From: a virus
IMG/VR virus record: IMGVR_UViG_3300035182_002586
Location: 1-64,000 of that record
Length of the DNA: 64,000 nt
Strand: one strand, 5' to 3'
Numbering within the stretch: the first letter of the stretch is position 1; the number at the start of each line of letters is the position of its first letter. This document shows positions 16,576 to 24,230 of this stretch, piece after piece. The notes under the pieces are model-generated. The model was given only the letters and a program-made list of their open reading frames with translations, had not been told where the DNA came from and ran no database searches. Made by a program: the position numbers and the translations under genes.

Positions 16576-16581
16576 TACACC
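16576..16581 (-). promoter_or_regulatory. GGTGTA leaderless promoter element
   Basis: CCGGTGTACCGG on the minus strand, 10 nt before the ATG at 16565. Confidence 0.6.
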
Positions 16582-16613
16582 GGGTCACCCCCTTGGGGCT
16601 CGGGGCACTTTCG

Positions 16614-17849
16614 TCATGTGTCTTCCTCGATGTCGAGCCAGGCTTCCTTGGGCATATCCGTGGTGTTTCGGACCCGTTGGATGCGCTGTGTGATGAGGTC
16701 CCGGTAGTCCCCGTTGACCTCGATCCCGAGATAGTCCCGGCCAAGGCTGAGGGCCTCTGCACCCGTCGTCCCACTCCCCATGAACGGATCGAGCACGAGG
16801 CACGGCACAGGGTCGCCAGCATCACACTTGCAGGTAGGCGCCCACCCGATCGTGACGGACAAGGGTTCGTCCCCCTCCTCAACCTCCAGGGGCCTTTCGA
16901 CAACACGCTTCCAGGGCGCTCGACACTTCGGGCACGCCCCCTTCTCGCTCGTTCCGGCACGGATGCATCGTGCCGGCAGCTCCGGGGGAAAGACCGCGAA
17001 GTGCGCCCCCTTGTACGGCTGAGAGAAGATCGTCCAGACCGAGCGACTGTTGCGGCCCAAGGGGTTCGGCCCGTGGGTCGCCCTGGACCCTTCGTGGGGG
17101 TGCTGTCCGGGAGGGTTGTACGACCCCCCTCGGGTCTGGTCGTGGTAGTTCTTCCCCCGGAACGACTCCCGAATGGCGTCCGCATCGTAGAAGTAGTGAC
17201 GGCTCTTCGCGAGAAGGAAGATCTGCTCGTGGGCCTTCGTCGGACGGTCGATGACGCTCTCCGGCATCGCGTTGGGCTTCTCCCAGATGATTTCCTGCCG
17301 CAGGTACCACCCGTCCTTGCGAAGCGCGAGAGCGAGCATCCAGGGGATCCCGAGGAGGTCCTTGGCCTTGAACTCCCTCTCGGCCGCCTGAGCCTTCTTC
17401 ATCGGCTGTACGGCGCTGTCCCCGATGTTGAGCCAGAAGGTCCCGTCCGCGCGGAGAACACGCCGCAGCTCCCGAAAGACCTCGACCATGTGCTCGACGT
17501 ACGCTTCCGGGGTTGGCTCCAGACCAAGCTGGCCGTACCAGGCGCCGCACTGGACGCACGTGAGAGTCGTGGCCGTCTGCCCCTTGCCGGCGGCCTGAGC
17601 CGTCTTCCACTTCGTCTGCTCGACCTGGCCGGGATGATGGGGCCCGTTCTCTTTGACCTCCCCGTGCTCACAATCGGGGTTGCCACCCCCGAACCAGTGT
17701 CGGGTCCCGTAGTCCCGCAGACCGTAGTAGGGAGGGCTTGTCACGCACGTCTGGACGTACTCGTCCGGAAGCATACGAAGCACGTCGAGGACGTCACCAA
17801 AGACAACGTGAACCTGATCGGGCTCGAACGTAGGGGCCGTTTTCGTCAC
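16614..17849 (-). CDS. DNA methyltransferase, SPPY class (N4-C or N6-A)
   Basis: A 411-aa methyltransferase of the circularly permuted beta type: catalytic TSPPYYGLRDYG lies near residue 38 and SAM-binding LDPFMGSGTTGAEA near residue 350. Between them is a long target-recognition region with two Cys pairs (CVQC and CPKC) and a CKCD, suggesting zinc. The SPPY motif is compatible with N4-cytosine or N6-adenine products. It starts with GTG 12 nt after GGTGTA. No restriction endonuclease gene is visible nearby, so it is probably a solitary protective methylase. Confidence 0.88.
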   Translation of the reverse strand: MTKTAPTFEPDQVHVVFGDVLDVLRMLPDEYVQTCVTSPPYYGLRDYGTRHWFGGGNPDCEHGEVKENGPHHPGQVEQTKWKTAQAAGKGQTATTLTCVQCGAWYGQLGLEPTPEAYVEHMVEVFRELRRVLRADGTFWLNIGDSAVQPMKKAQAAEREFKAKDLLGIPWMLALALRKDGWYLRQEIIWEKPNAMPESVIDRPTKAHEQIFLLAKSRHYFYDADAIRESFRGKNYHDQTRGGSYNPPGQHPHEGSRATHGPNPLGRNSRSVWTIFSQPYKGAHFAVFPPELPARCIRAGTSEKGACPKCRAPWKRVVERPLEVEEGDEPLSVTIGWAPTCKCDAGDPVPCLVLDPFMGSGTTGAEALSLGRDYLGIEVNGDYRDLITQRIQRVRNTTDMPKEAWLDIEEDT

Positions 17850-17861
17850 GGCGGCGACGCG

Positions 17862-17867
17862 TACACC
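17862..17867 (-). promoter_or_regulatory. GGTGTA leaderless promoter element
   Basis: TCGGTGTACGCG on the minus strand, 12 nt before the GTG at 17849, directly after the RNase HII stop. Confidence 0.6.
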
Positions 17868-17871
17868 GATT

Positions 17872-18561
17872 TCAGTCGTCCTCGGGAAGGCCCGCCCACG
17901 GTTCCCACCCTTGTGCGAGTGCAGGCTCTTCTTTCTTCACCAGAGCCGCGATCGGGGCGTAGCTCTTCCGGTGGATGAGACACGGACCGAGCTTCGCCAA
18001 GGCGACCTGGTGCACCTTCGTCCCGTACCCCACATGCCTCTCGAAGCCGTACCCGGGGTAGCGCACGGCGTTATCTGCCATCACCTCGTCCCGAGCGAGC
18101 TTCGCGAGGACCGACGCCATGGACACGGCTGGAACGAGCTTGTCCGCCTTGGGCAGGCCGATCGCCCCATCCACGCGAACGTTCCCGTCCGCGATGACGA
18201 GCGGGTGCTCTCCACCCGCTTGCACGCGCGCCCACGCCGCTGCCTCCCGTAGGGCCTTCTGGTGGAGCCCCGTCAGCGTCGGGCCCGCTCCGTCACGGTC
18301 GATGACGTCGGCTTCCGCCCACCAGATCCGCCAGTGCACGTCGGCTGCGTGACGGTTGATGAACTCCGCCCGGATCCGCTTCATCTGCGTGGTCGACAGC
18401 TCTTTCGAGTCGGTGAGCCCCACCGGGGGGACCCACTCCCGAGGCACGGCGACCGCGCAGACAGCGATGGGGCCCGCCCACGCGCCGAAGCCCACCTCGT
18501 CGGATCCGACAATGTAGGGGGCCTCAGAGTCGTCGATGAGGGAGTTCCCCGTGTTGAGCAT
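17872..18561 (-). CDS. rnhB: Ribonuclease HII
   Basis: Cleaves RNA of RNA-DNA hybrids, here probably to remove primers or misinserted ribonucleotides. The signature GSDEVGFGAWAGP (Asp21, Glu22) opens the protein, DSKELS follows, VIADG supplies Asp125, and KADKLVPAVSMASVLAK with a following Asp completes the active site. Length is 229 aa, normal for the family. The start at the ATG at 18561 is set by GGTGTA 10 nt upstream. Confidence 0.92.
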   Translation of the reverse strand: MLNTGNSLIDDSEAPYIVGSDEVGFGAWAGPIAVCAVAVPREWVPPVGLTDSKELSTTQMKRIRAEFINRHAADVHWRIWWAEADVIDRDGAGPTLTGLHQKALREAAAWARVQAGGEHPLVIADGNVRVDGAIGLPKADKLVPAVSMASVLAKLARDEVMADNAVRYPGYGFERHVGYGTKVHQVALAKLGPCLIHRKSYAPIAALVKKEEPALAQGWEPWAGLPEDD

Positions 18562-18571
18562 GAAGCTCGGG

Positions 18572-18577
18572 TACACC
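18572..18577 (-). promoter_or_regulatory. GGTGTA leaderless promoter element
   Basis: TCGGTGTACCCG on the minus strand, 10 nt before the ATG at 18561. Confidence 0.6.
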
Positions 18578-18580
18578 GAA

Positions 18581-18931
18581 CTACTTGGGGAGATCTCCCG
18601 CCAACGTCTGCATCACCACGGGGTGCAAGTCGACGGGGCACCCCTTTTGTGCGGAGGAGAGGAAGCCCCCCATCCCCGTCAGGGCGGTGCGCGCAGCCGT
18701 GTCCAGGCCGGGATGCTGCTCGACGAACTTGCCGTCGATGCGGAGCCACTCGCGACCGAGATCGGGAACCCACACCCTGACGATGTGATGCGGGTCCTTC
18801 TCGATGTCTTGGACCCGCATCTCGGCCTGGTACTCGTAGTCGACCCGAACGGACCCCGCATGCGTGGGTCCGTCGCGGCCGTGCTTCTCACCGGGAGCTG
18901 CGGGCGTGTTGTCGTGCAGGGTGATTTCCAT
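18581..18931 (-). CDS. Unknown protein (116 aa)
   Basis: Starts MEITLHDNTPAAP. The N-terminal two-thirds is a beta-rich domain (VDYEYQAEMRV, VRVWVPDLG) and the end is helical. No family recognised. Leaderless start 10 nt after GGTGTA. Confidence 0.75.
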   Translation of the reverse strand: MEITLHDNTPAAPGEKHGRDGPTHAGSVRVDYEYQAEMRVQDIEKDPHHIVRVWVPDLGREWLRIDGKFVEQHPGLDTAARTALTGMGGFLSSAQKGCPVDLHPVVMQTLAGDLPK

Positions 18932-18941
18932 GCGCGACTAC

Positions 18942-18947
18942 TACACC
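18942..18947 (-). promoter_or_regulatory. GGTGTA leaderless promoter element
   Basis: TTGGTGTAGTAG on the minus strand, 10 nt before the ATG at 18931, 5 nt upstream-side of the neighbouring stop. Confidence 0.6.
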
Positions 18948-18951
18948 AAGG

Positions 18952-19125
18952 TCACTTGACGACGGCGGAGCGAACGGTCCCCTTCCAAGGGAACACCTGG
19001 AGGAACGCCTTGATCGACTTGATGAGACCGACCGCATCCAAGACACACCCGTCTTCCGGGGCCTCGACTTCGAGGACGATGCGGAGCGTGAGGTTGGACT
19101 GCGCGGAGCGAGTGTTGTTCTTCAT
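18952..19125 (-). CDS. Small unknown protein (57 aa)
   Basis: A complete frame starting MKNNTRSAQSNLTLR and ending with a TGA at 18952. Codons are GC-rich at third positions. The ATG lies 11 nt after a TGTA element and there is no Shine-Dalgarno sequence, the same arrangement as its neighbours. It has a beta-alpha pattern (LRIVLEVEAPED, then a helix) and no known family. Confidence 0.7.
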   Translation of the reverse strand: MKNNTRSAQSNLTLRIVLEVEAPEDGCVLDAVGLIKSIKAFLQVFPWKGTVRSAVVK

Positions 19126-19136
19126 GCCGCCGACGC

Positions 19137-19141
19137 TACAT
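19137..19141 (-). promoter_or_regulatory. ATGTA promoter element (weak variant)
   Basis: CATGTAGCGT on the minus strand, 11 nt before the ATG at 19125. It keeps TGTAG but lacks the leading GG. Confidence 0.45.
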
Positions 19142-19164
19142 GGCGCCGGAGGAGCGGGCCAAAT

Positions 19165-19729
19165 TCAGTGCACCCGACGCGTGGGGAAGGACTTCGACAC
19201 GTCCGGGGCACTGACCCAAAGGCGCGTCAGCAGCTCCAGGTCCGCTACGGTGTGGCCCTCCTGTGCTGAGACCCGCTCGGGACCGGGCATGTTCTCGAAC
19301 AGGCTCCGGAGCGCCTCCAGCTCCCGTTCGATGTCCCGCTTGGGTCGCGGCTGTGTGGTCGGGGTGCGCGCCGGGGTAGCCTTCGGCTTCCCTGCCACAC
19401 GACGCAGCCACGCTGCGATGCCCTCGATGTGATCGGCCGCCTGCTCGACGGTCATGGGCTGGCTGTGCCTCTTGATGAACCGCCCCAACGCCGTAGCCGC
19501 GCTCTCCATGTCCACGTGGTACAGGGGGTAGAGCAGCGTGCCATCGTTCACGAGGGCACGGAACCAGCCTTCCTTCTGCGCGACCTCTCGCACGATGCGG
19601 AAGAACCCCGTGGCACCGACCCCGAAGGGTGGGGGGGTGCCAAGAAAAGTGCGGCCCGGTGCTCGGGGGCGGTCGTGGCGACGGTACGTGATGCACGCGG
19701 CCGACGACGACAGACTCTTGTAGTGACAT
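19165..19729 (-). CDS. Unknown protein, frame broken at a 7-C run
   Basis: The uninterrupted part, 19165-19593, starts only at an internal GTG (M/V-REVAQKEGWFRAL), yet coding character continues upstream. An ATG at 19729 (MSLQESVVVGRV) has a good Shine-Dalgarno sequence (AGAGGG, 6 nt away). Removing one base from the run of seven G/C at 19631-19637 joins it in frame to HPPPFGVGATGFFR and on into the rest (about 187 aa). The C-terminal half has a basic Pro-rich linker and a helix-rich end. No family recognised. Either a sequencing indel or a real frameshift. Confidence 0.6.
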
Positions 19730-19797
19730 ACGATTCCCTCTTTGATTTGGGGGTAACCCCCACGAAAAGGGAACGTAAGTACTGGAATTCAAGTCCG

Positions 19798-20313
19798 CTA
19801 GGTCGAGAGGATCTCGAAAGGCATGACCGCCACCAGCTCGGTCTTGAGGTCCACCCCATCCACACACGCTTGGGCGTAGGGATCACCCCACAAGAGAGTC
19901 GTGGGGTCTGCAAGGTCGAATATCTTCCGCCACGACTGCTTCTTGTCGACCCCGGGGAGGGGCTCTCCGTCGTCGTCGATGTCCAACGGAGTGTCGTTCA
20001 AGACCGCGTGCCACGCGTGGAACGACGACCGCAGAACCCTTTCGACGGGCACGTCCAGTATGAGAAGGACCATCCGCTCGCCGATGTTCCCCCACCCGCC
20101 AGCATGGCGAAGTCGACCCACCGGGGACTCGACCCACGCCCAGACCGGGTACTCTCCCGAGAACCCCGGCACACGCGCCGCCATCTCGTTCCGCATCCAG
20201 TCGTACGCAGGCTTCCACGCCGCGTCGATATGGTCGCCTGGTCCCCCCGTGAGTCGTCCTTGCTCTCGACACCGCAGCCAGTGCTGCTCCCCTTGCACAG
20301 TCCAGAGCCTCAT
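19798..20313 (-). CDS. DUF3841 family protein
   Basis: A 171-aa protein. MRLWTVQ at the start, AYDWMRNEMAAR, YPVWAW, and a middle segment VLLILDVPVERVLRSSF followed by WHAVLN match the DUF3841 family as I remember it (a domain of unknown function found in bacteria and phages). I prefer the ATG at 20313, preceded by GGGGGTG at 7 nt, to the ATG at 20343. A GGTGTA element at 20375-20380 lies upstream with a longer leader. Confidence 0.8.
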   Translation of the reverse strand: MRLWTVQGEQHWLRCREQGRLTGGPGDHIDAAWKPAYDWMRNEMAARVPGFSGEYPVWAWVESPVGRLRHAGGWGNIGERMVLLILDVPVERVLRSSFHAWHAVLNDTPLDIDDDGEPLPGVDKKQSWRKIFDLADPTTLLWGDPYAQACVDGVDLKTELVAVMPFEILST

Positions 20314-20374
20314 CTGCGGGCACCCCCAAACATGCGCGGTCAACCGACTGTGTGCGCCTTCGTTCGGTTACACG

Positions 20375-20380
20375 TACACC
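20375..20380 (-). promoter_or_regulatory. GGTGTA promoter element (long leader)
   Basis: CCGGTGTACGTG on the minus strand, between the stop at 20384 and the DUF3841 gene. The distance to the ATG at 20313 is about 60 nt, and a Shine-Dalgarno sequence is present, so this is one of the minority that are not leaderless. Confidence 0.5.
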
Positions 20381-20383
20381 GGA

Positions 20384-21046
20384 TCAGGTAGGAGGTCTCT
20401 TGATCTTTGCAGCCTCCCTCTTTTTCCGTAGGGAGACTTCCCGCACCACTTCGGAGTACGGGTTGAGCAGGTAGAGCCCACCTGGAGCAGTCACCTCGTA
20501 AACGAGGTTGGCCCGCCACCCGTTTGCGTCGAGTGCATCCCACACACGCCCCCGGGCTTCCCACTCGCGAGCACTGATGTTCCTCGGGCGGTCGGTGTTG
20601 TTCCAGTAGGCGAAGTCGACGACCCTTGGATCTCGACGTAGGAACGAGAAAACGTCCCCCCACATGGAATCCTTCCGCTTCACGCCGAAGGGCATCCCCC
20701 GATGCGGGATGATGTAGATCTCTTTCTTGTACTCGCGAAAGACGAGAGACGCAGAGAAGTCGAAGGGGTTGTTCTCAGCCGAACCGAGCTGACCCAGGTA
20801 CCCTTTGATCATCTTCATATCGGCGAACCCGAGGCGAGCCAGTTCCTCGTCTTTCTCTACGTAAGAAGACGTCTTGTACTTCTGGTACTCGTCACTCGAC
20901 GTGTCGATGTTCGACGCGAGGCCCACGAGCACCTTCTTGAGGATCGTCTTCGCCGCCAGCTCAGCCTTCTGCTGCACATCACGCACGAAGGGCCAGAGAT
21001 CCTTCGCGTTCACCATCTTGTAGGCTTCGTACACCTTCGTGCTCAC
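20384..21046 (-). CDS. Unknown protein (220 aa)
   Basis: Starts MSTKVYEAYKMVNA. Mixed fold with an aromatic, charged centre (REYKKEIYIIPHRG) and a basic end (RKKREAAKIKR). The ATG overlaps the stop of the upstream BtpA-like gene (ATGA, 21043-21046), so the two are translationally coupled and may work together. No family recognised. Confidence 0.8.
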   Translation of the reverse strand: MSTKVYEAYKMVNAKDLWPFVRDVQQKAELAAKTILKKVLVGLASNIDTSSDEYQKYKTSSYVEKDEELARLGFADMKMIKGYLGQLGSAENNPFDFSASLVFREYKKEIYIIPHRGMPFGVKRKDSMWGDVFSFLRRDPRVVDFAYWNNTDRPRNISAREWEARGRVWDALDANGWRANLVYEVTAPGGLYLLNPYSEVVREVSLRKKREAAKIKRPPT

Positions 21047-21768
21047 GGCGTACCTCTCAGGTCGATGTGCCGGCCGTACTTCTTGGCTCGGTGGATCTTG
21101 TCCGACAGGTCTCGTGTGAGACCTTCATCGAGAACTCCCAGAGACGATTCGATACCCGTTGCGACGAGGAACGCGTCCACGTGTTCCAAGTAGGGGTCGA
21201 CGTTCTTGGGCGTGATGCCGCTGGCCACAGCGAGAGGGTGCGTGTCCCCAAGAGCCTGACGGAACGTCCGAATTTTCTCTTCGGTCGGAGGGACCCCCGT
21301 GGCATCCCCGCTTGTCGTCACGACATCGACGAACGGGACAGCCTTCTTCACGATGTCCTTGATCTGATCGAGGGCGACGGGGGCCCGGTACTTGAACGCC
21401 ACGCCGCCAAAGTAGGCGCCCTGCCACCCACCCTGCTCGGCAATCTCCCTGGCCCGCATGAAGGCGACGGGGACCAGCGGGGACTCCAGCCCGGCGTCAT
21501 CGGACCAGAGCATCTGCGCACCCACGGACGCCAGCCTGCGTACGGTGATAGCCGCGGGAGACGAAAGAAGGTTGATCCCGACGGGGAGCGTGGGGTACTG
21601 CGCTCGCAGCTTCACAGCCAGAGCCAGCACCCCTTCGGCGCTCATCCCCTGGTCGATGAGGAACACCCCATCGGCACCGACACCCACAGCCACCCCCACG
21701 CTTCGGAGGGCTGCCTTGGTGTTGACGGGATGGATGACCGGGAAGAAAACGGGGCCGGGGAGGAGCAT
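21043..21768 (-). CDS. BtpA-like TIM-barrel protein
   Basis: A 241-aa (beta/alpha)8-type protein. The segments VDVVTTSGDATGVPP, VASGITPKNVDPYL and DAFLVATGIE follow the pattern of BtpA/SgcQ-family barrels (a TG-x-x-TG phosphate-binding turn followed by SGxTxxN). BtpA was described in photosystem I biogenesis; other members sit near nucleoside or phosphoribosyl enzymes. The role in a phage is unknown. It is coupled to the 220-aa unknown and is near pyrC, which allows a nucleotide-metabolism guess and nothing more. Confidence 0.65.
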   Translation of the reverse strand: MLLPGPVFFPVIHPVNTKAALRSVGVAVGVGADGVFLIDQGMSAEGVLALAVKLRAQYPTLPVGINLLSSPAAITVRRLASVGAQMLWSDDAGLESPLVPVAFMRAREIAEQGGWQGAYFGGVAFKYRAPVALDQIKDIVKKAVPFVDVVTTSGDATGVPPTEEKIRTFRQALGDTHPLAVASGITPKNVDPYLEHVDAFLVATGIESSLGVLDEGLTRDLSDKIHRAKKYGRHIDLRGTP

Positions 21769-21779
21769 CCCGCTCTCCC

Positions 21780-21968
21780 CTACACCGGGTTCAGCGGTGG
21801 AGTGTTCTTGCGTGCTGCCTCACGGCGACGGGCCAGAGCCTCCAGGATGCGCCCGAACAAGTTCTGAGGGATCCCGGCGCGGCGAACCATGTCGACGCGC
21901 TCTCTTGTCTGTGCTTCGGCGTCCGCGCCGTCAGCTTGCGCCCACCACGGGGTTTCCTCGGTTTTCAC
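21780..21968 (-). CDS. Small helical protein (62 aa)
   Basis: The start is the GTG at 21968 (M/V-KTEETPWWAQ), chosen because it gives the usual 10-nt spacing to GGTGTA; a TTG at 21974 is the longer alternative. The second half is a basic helix (RILEALARRREAARK). Function unknown. Confidence 0.65.
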   Translation of the reverse strand: MKTEETPWWAQADGADAEAQTRERVDMVRRAGIPQNLFGRILEALARRREAARKNTPPLNPV

Positions 21969-21978
21969 AGACAAGTTC

Positions 21979-21984
21979 TACACC
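21979..21984 (-). promoter_or_regulatory. GGTGTA leaderless promoter element
   Basis: GCCGGTGTAGAAC on the minus strand, 10 nt before the GTG at 21968. Confidence 0.6.
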
Positions 21985-22024
21985 GGCAGGGCCACCCGCC
22001 CGGGTCCGATCCTTCTTGTACGGG

Positions 22025-22030
22025 GGTATA
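22025..22030 (+). promoter_or_regulatory. GGTATA promoter element of pyrC
   Basis: GGGGGTATAGT, 10 nt before the ATG at 22041. TATAGT is close to a sigma70 -10 hexamer, and the position matches the GGTGTA elements elsewhere, which supports reading those as -10 elements. Confidence 0.55.
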
Positions 22031-22040
22031 GTCCGCCCCC

Positions 22041-23066
22041 ATGACGACGTTGCGCATTCGGCGTCCGGACGACTTCCACGTGCACCTGCGAGAAGGGGCG
22101 ATGCTCCAGCTCGTGTCCCCCTGGACGGCGCGGGATTTTGCACGAGCGCTGGTCATGCCGAACACGCAAAGTCCGATCCGAATCGCGGAGGAGGCCCTTG
22201 TCTACCGGCAAGCTGTCCTCGACGCTTGCCTCTGCTCCTCGTTCAACCCCCTCATGACGATCAAGATCGGCCCGTGGACAACCCCGGCGATCATCGAGGA
22301 AGCAAAGTCCGCCGGAATCGTTGCCGGCAAGGTCTACCCCGAGGGTGTCACCACGAACTCAGATGATGGGGCCCGGTCCGTAGACGACCTCTTCCCCGTG
22401 TTCGAGGCCATGGAGAAGCACGGCATGGTGCTCAGCCTCCACGGAGAAGATCCCGATGCGTTCTGCTTGGACCGCGAGGTTGCTTTCCTACCGACCTTGC
22501 GTCGTATCGCTGCCATCTTCCCACGCTTGAAGATTGTCCTAGAACACATCACGACACAGGCCGCCGTGACCGAGATCACGGCGTTGCCCGATACTGTCGC
22601 AGCGACGATCACCGTCCACCACCTGTTGCTCACTCTCGATGATGTCGTCGGACGGGAGATCGACCCACACCACTTCTGTAAGCCTCTTGCGAAGCGTCCC
22701 TCGGACAGGGATTCGTTGCGCGCTGCGGCACTGTCAGGATCTCCGAAGTTCTTTCTTGGCACGGACTCTGCACCCCACGCCCTCGACAAGAAAGAAGGCG
22801 CAAGCGGTTGCGCCGGGGTTTTCAGCGCTCCTACGGCCATACCCCTCCTCGCGGAATTCTTCGAGGAAGCTGGCTGTCTGCACCGACTGGAGGCGTTCAC
22901 GTCGGAGTTCGGCGCTCGATTCTACGACCTACCCCTGAACGAAGGGGTGATGCGTCTCACGAAGGTTACCCCACCGCGTGTCGGGTGTCCTACCGTAGGG
23001 GGGCCAGGCACACCCACGGTGAGAGTGTTTCGAGGAACACGTCCCGGTTTGTGGCGACGTACCTGA
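22041..23066 (+). CDS. pyrC: Dihydroorotase, class II (PyrC type)
   Basis: Converts carbamoyl-aspartate to dihydroorotate, the third step of de novo pyrimidine synthesis. The binuclear zinc site is complete: His13 and His15 in DDFHVHLREG, the carboxylated Lys97 in GKVYPEGVTTNSDDG, His134 in LHGE, His169 in LEHITT, and Asp242 in GTDSAPH. MPNT and the class II signature GCAGVFSAP are present. The 341-aa length is normal, although the C-terminal ~30 residues diverge. It stands alone on the plus strand behind its own promoter. A phage-borne pyrC is rare. Confidence 0.92.
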   Translation: MTTLRIRRPDDFHVHLREGAMLQLVSPWTARDFARALVMPNTQSPIRIAEEALVYRQAVLDACLCSSFNPLMTIKIGPWTTPAIIEEAKSAGIVAGKVYPEGVTTNSDDGARSVDDLFPVFEAMEKHGMVLSLHGEDPDAFCLDREVAFLPTLRRIAAIFPRLKIVLEHITTQAAVTEITALPDTVAATITVHHLLLTLDDVVGREIDPHHFCKPLAKRPSDRDSLRAAALSGSPKFFLGTDSAPHALDKKEGASGCAGVFSAPTAIPLLAEFFEEAGCLHRLEAFTSEFGARFYDLPLNEGVMRLTKVTPPRVGCPTVGGPGTPTVRVFRGTRPGLWRRT

Positions 23067-23108
23067 CACACCCCTATGACGAAAAGCCCCTGTACAGACG
23101 AGGGTTTA

Positions 23109-23114
23109 CGTGTA
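23109..23114 (+). promoter_or_regulatory. CGTGTA leaderless promoter element
   Basis: ACGTGTAGAGT, 12 nt before the ATG at 23127. Confidence 0.5.
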
Positions 23115-23126
23115 GAGTAAGGGGTA

Positions 23127-23366
23127 ATGGAGACCCCCAAGGAACCCAAGAAGAAGTCGAGGCGCGGCTTTGCCGCGATGGATCCGGACAAGCAGAAGGC
23201 GATCGCGAAGGCGGGGGGCCGAGCGGCGCACGCAAAGGGAACAGCACACACGTTCTCGCCCGACGAGGCTCGTGAAGCGGGCCGTAAGGGCGGGCAGAAG
23301 GCAGCCGAGAAGCGTCGTGAGAAAAGCGACGAGACTGCTGCCCCTGACAGTGGCCGCGCGGCCTAG
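23127..23366 (+). CDS. KGG-motif stress-type protein (79 aa)
   Basis: A small, very hydrophilic protein with the KGG/GsiB-type repeat pattern: RRGFAAMDPDKQKAIAKAGG, then AAHAKGTAHTFSPDEAR and EAGRKGGQKAAEKR. Such proteins are expected to be disordered and are linked to stress tolerance in bacteria; the molecular role is not known. The C-terminus is highly charged. Leaderless start. Confidence 0.75.
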   Translation: METPKEPKKKSRRGFAAMDPDKQKAIAKAGGRAAHAKGTAHTFSPDEAREAGRKGGQKAAEKRREKSDETAAPDSGRAA

Positions 23367-23444
23367 ACCACACGCGAGAAGCCCAGCAGCTCTTGGATGC
23401 TACGAACCGTACTCGGGAAGTGGCTCAAACTTGCGCATGAGATT

Positions 23445-24194
23445 CTACTCGATTCGAAGCTGTGCCGATGTCTCTTGAGAGAGATCCTCCGGTAGTAAGC
23501 CTCCGGCTCGACGGTACGAGCGCGTGGAACTCTCCCGGCGAAGCCGGTATCGCTCTCTCAGGAGGGCTTTCACTGCGGACGGATGATCGTTGAGCTGGAT
23601 CTCTTTGTCCTCGGAATGTCCGAGAAGACCCTGCCCTCCTACCACGTCCGCGTGACTCTTTCTGCCGCACGCGCGGCAGTGGAACTTAGTGCCCGAACGG
23701 TTCGCACGGGACACATACCAGCAGCTCGGGCACGTCTGGCTTGAATATGCTGGGTTGACGACCTCGCACGGGGCCTTCGTGACCAAGCTGTGATGCAACG
23801 CCCTGTAGGCGAACCTCTTGGTCCCCTTACATCCACGAAGGTCAAGATCCTCTATGACGAATACGGCACCTGGGTGGGCCACAACGAGCTTGTTTGCACA
23901 CTCGCCCGCCATCGTCTTGACCATGCCGGTGAGGCGGGACTCCAGGCGGTCTAGCCTCGGGCTGTTGTCCTTGAAGCCTTGGCGCTGACGGTTCGCTCGT
24001 AGGTCACGTACCTTGCTGTAGAGCGCGTTGAACTTGGGCTTGAGCGAGGCGCCGAAAAGCCGCCCTAACCGGAGGGCTTGCTCGGCAAGTCTCTCCGACT
24101 GGACACCCGTGTCCGTGGACAACTTCGCGTACAGCTCCTCTGCCGTCGTCAGGAACGGGGACAGGGAGCGCGAAGGTGGCCGGTACTCACTCAC
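23445..24194 (-). mobile_element. TnpB (IS200/IS605 OrfB)-like protein lacking the first RuvC segment
   Basis: A 249-aa protein matching the C-terminal part of TnpB: RuvC-II glutamate in VFVIEDLDL, NPAYSSQTCPSC...CRACG zinc ribbon, and RuvC-III aspartate in HADVVGGQGLL. The RuvC-I segment with its catalytic Asp and the N-terminal domain are absent; the start (GTG at 24194) lies 36 nt after the end of the next gene. No TnpA and no clear element ends are visible. It may be a decayed element or a domesticated, nuclease-deficient derivative. The 23367-23444 interval downstream, where a guide RNA would lie, shows no structure I can define. Confidence 0.8.
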
Positions 24195-24230
24195 ACCCTA
24201 AGGAGGGTATGAGAAGGTCCGCGGCCGAGG

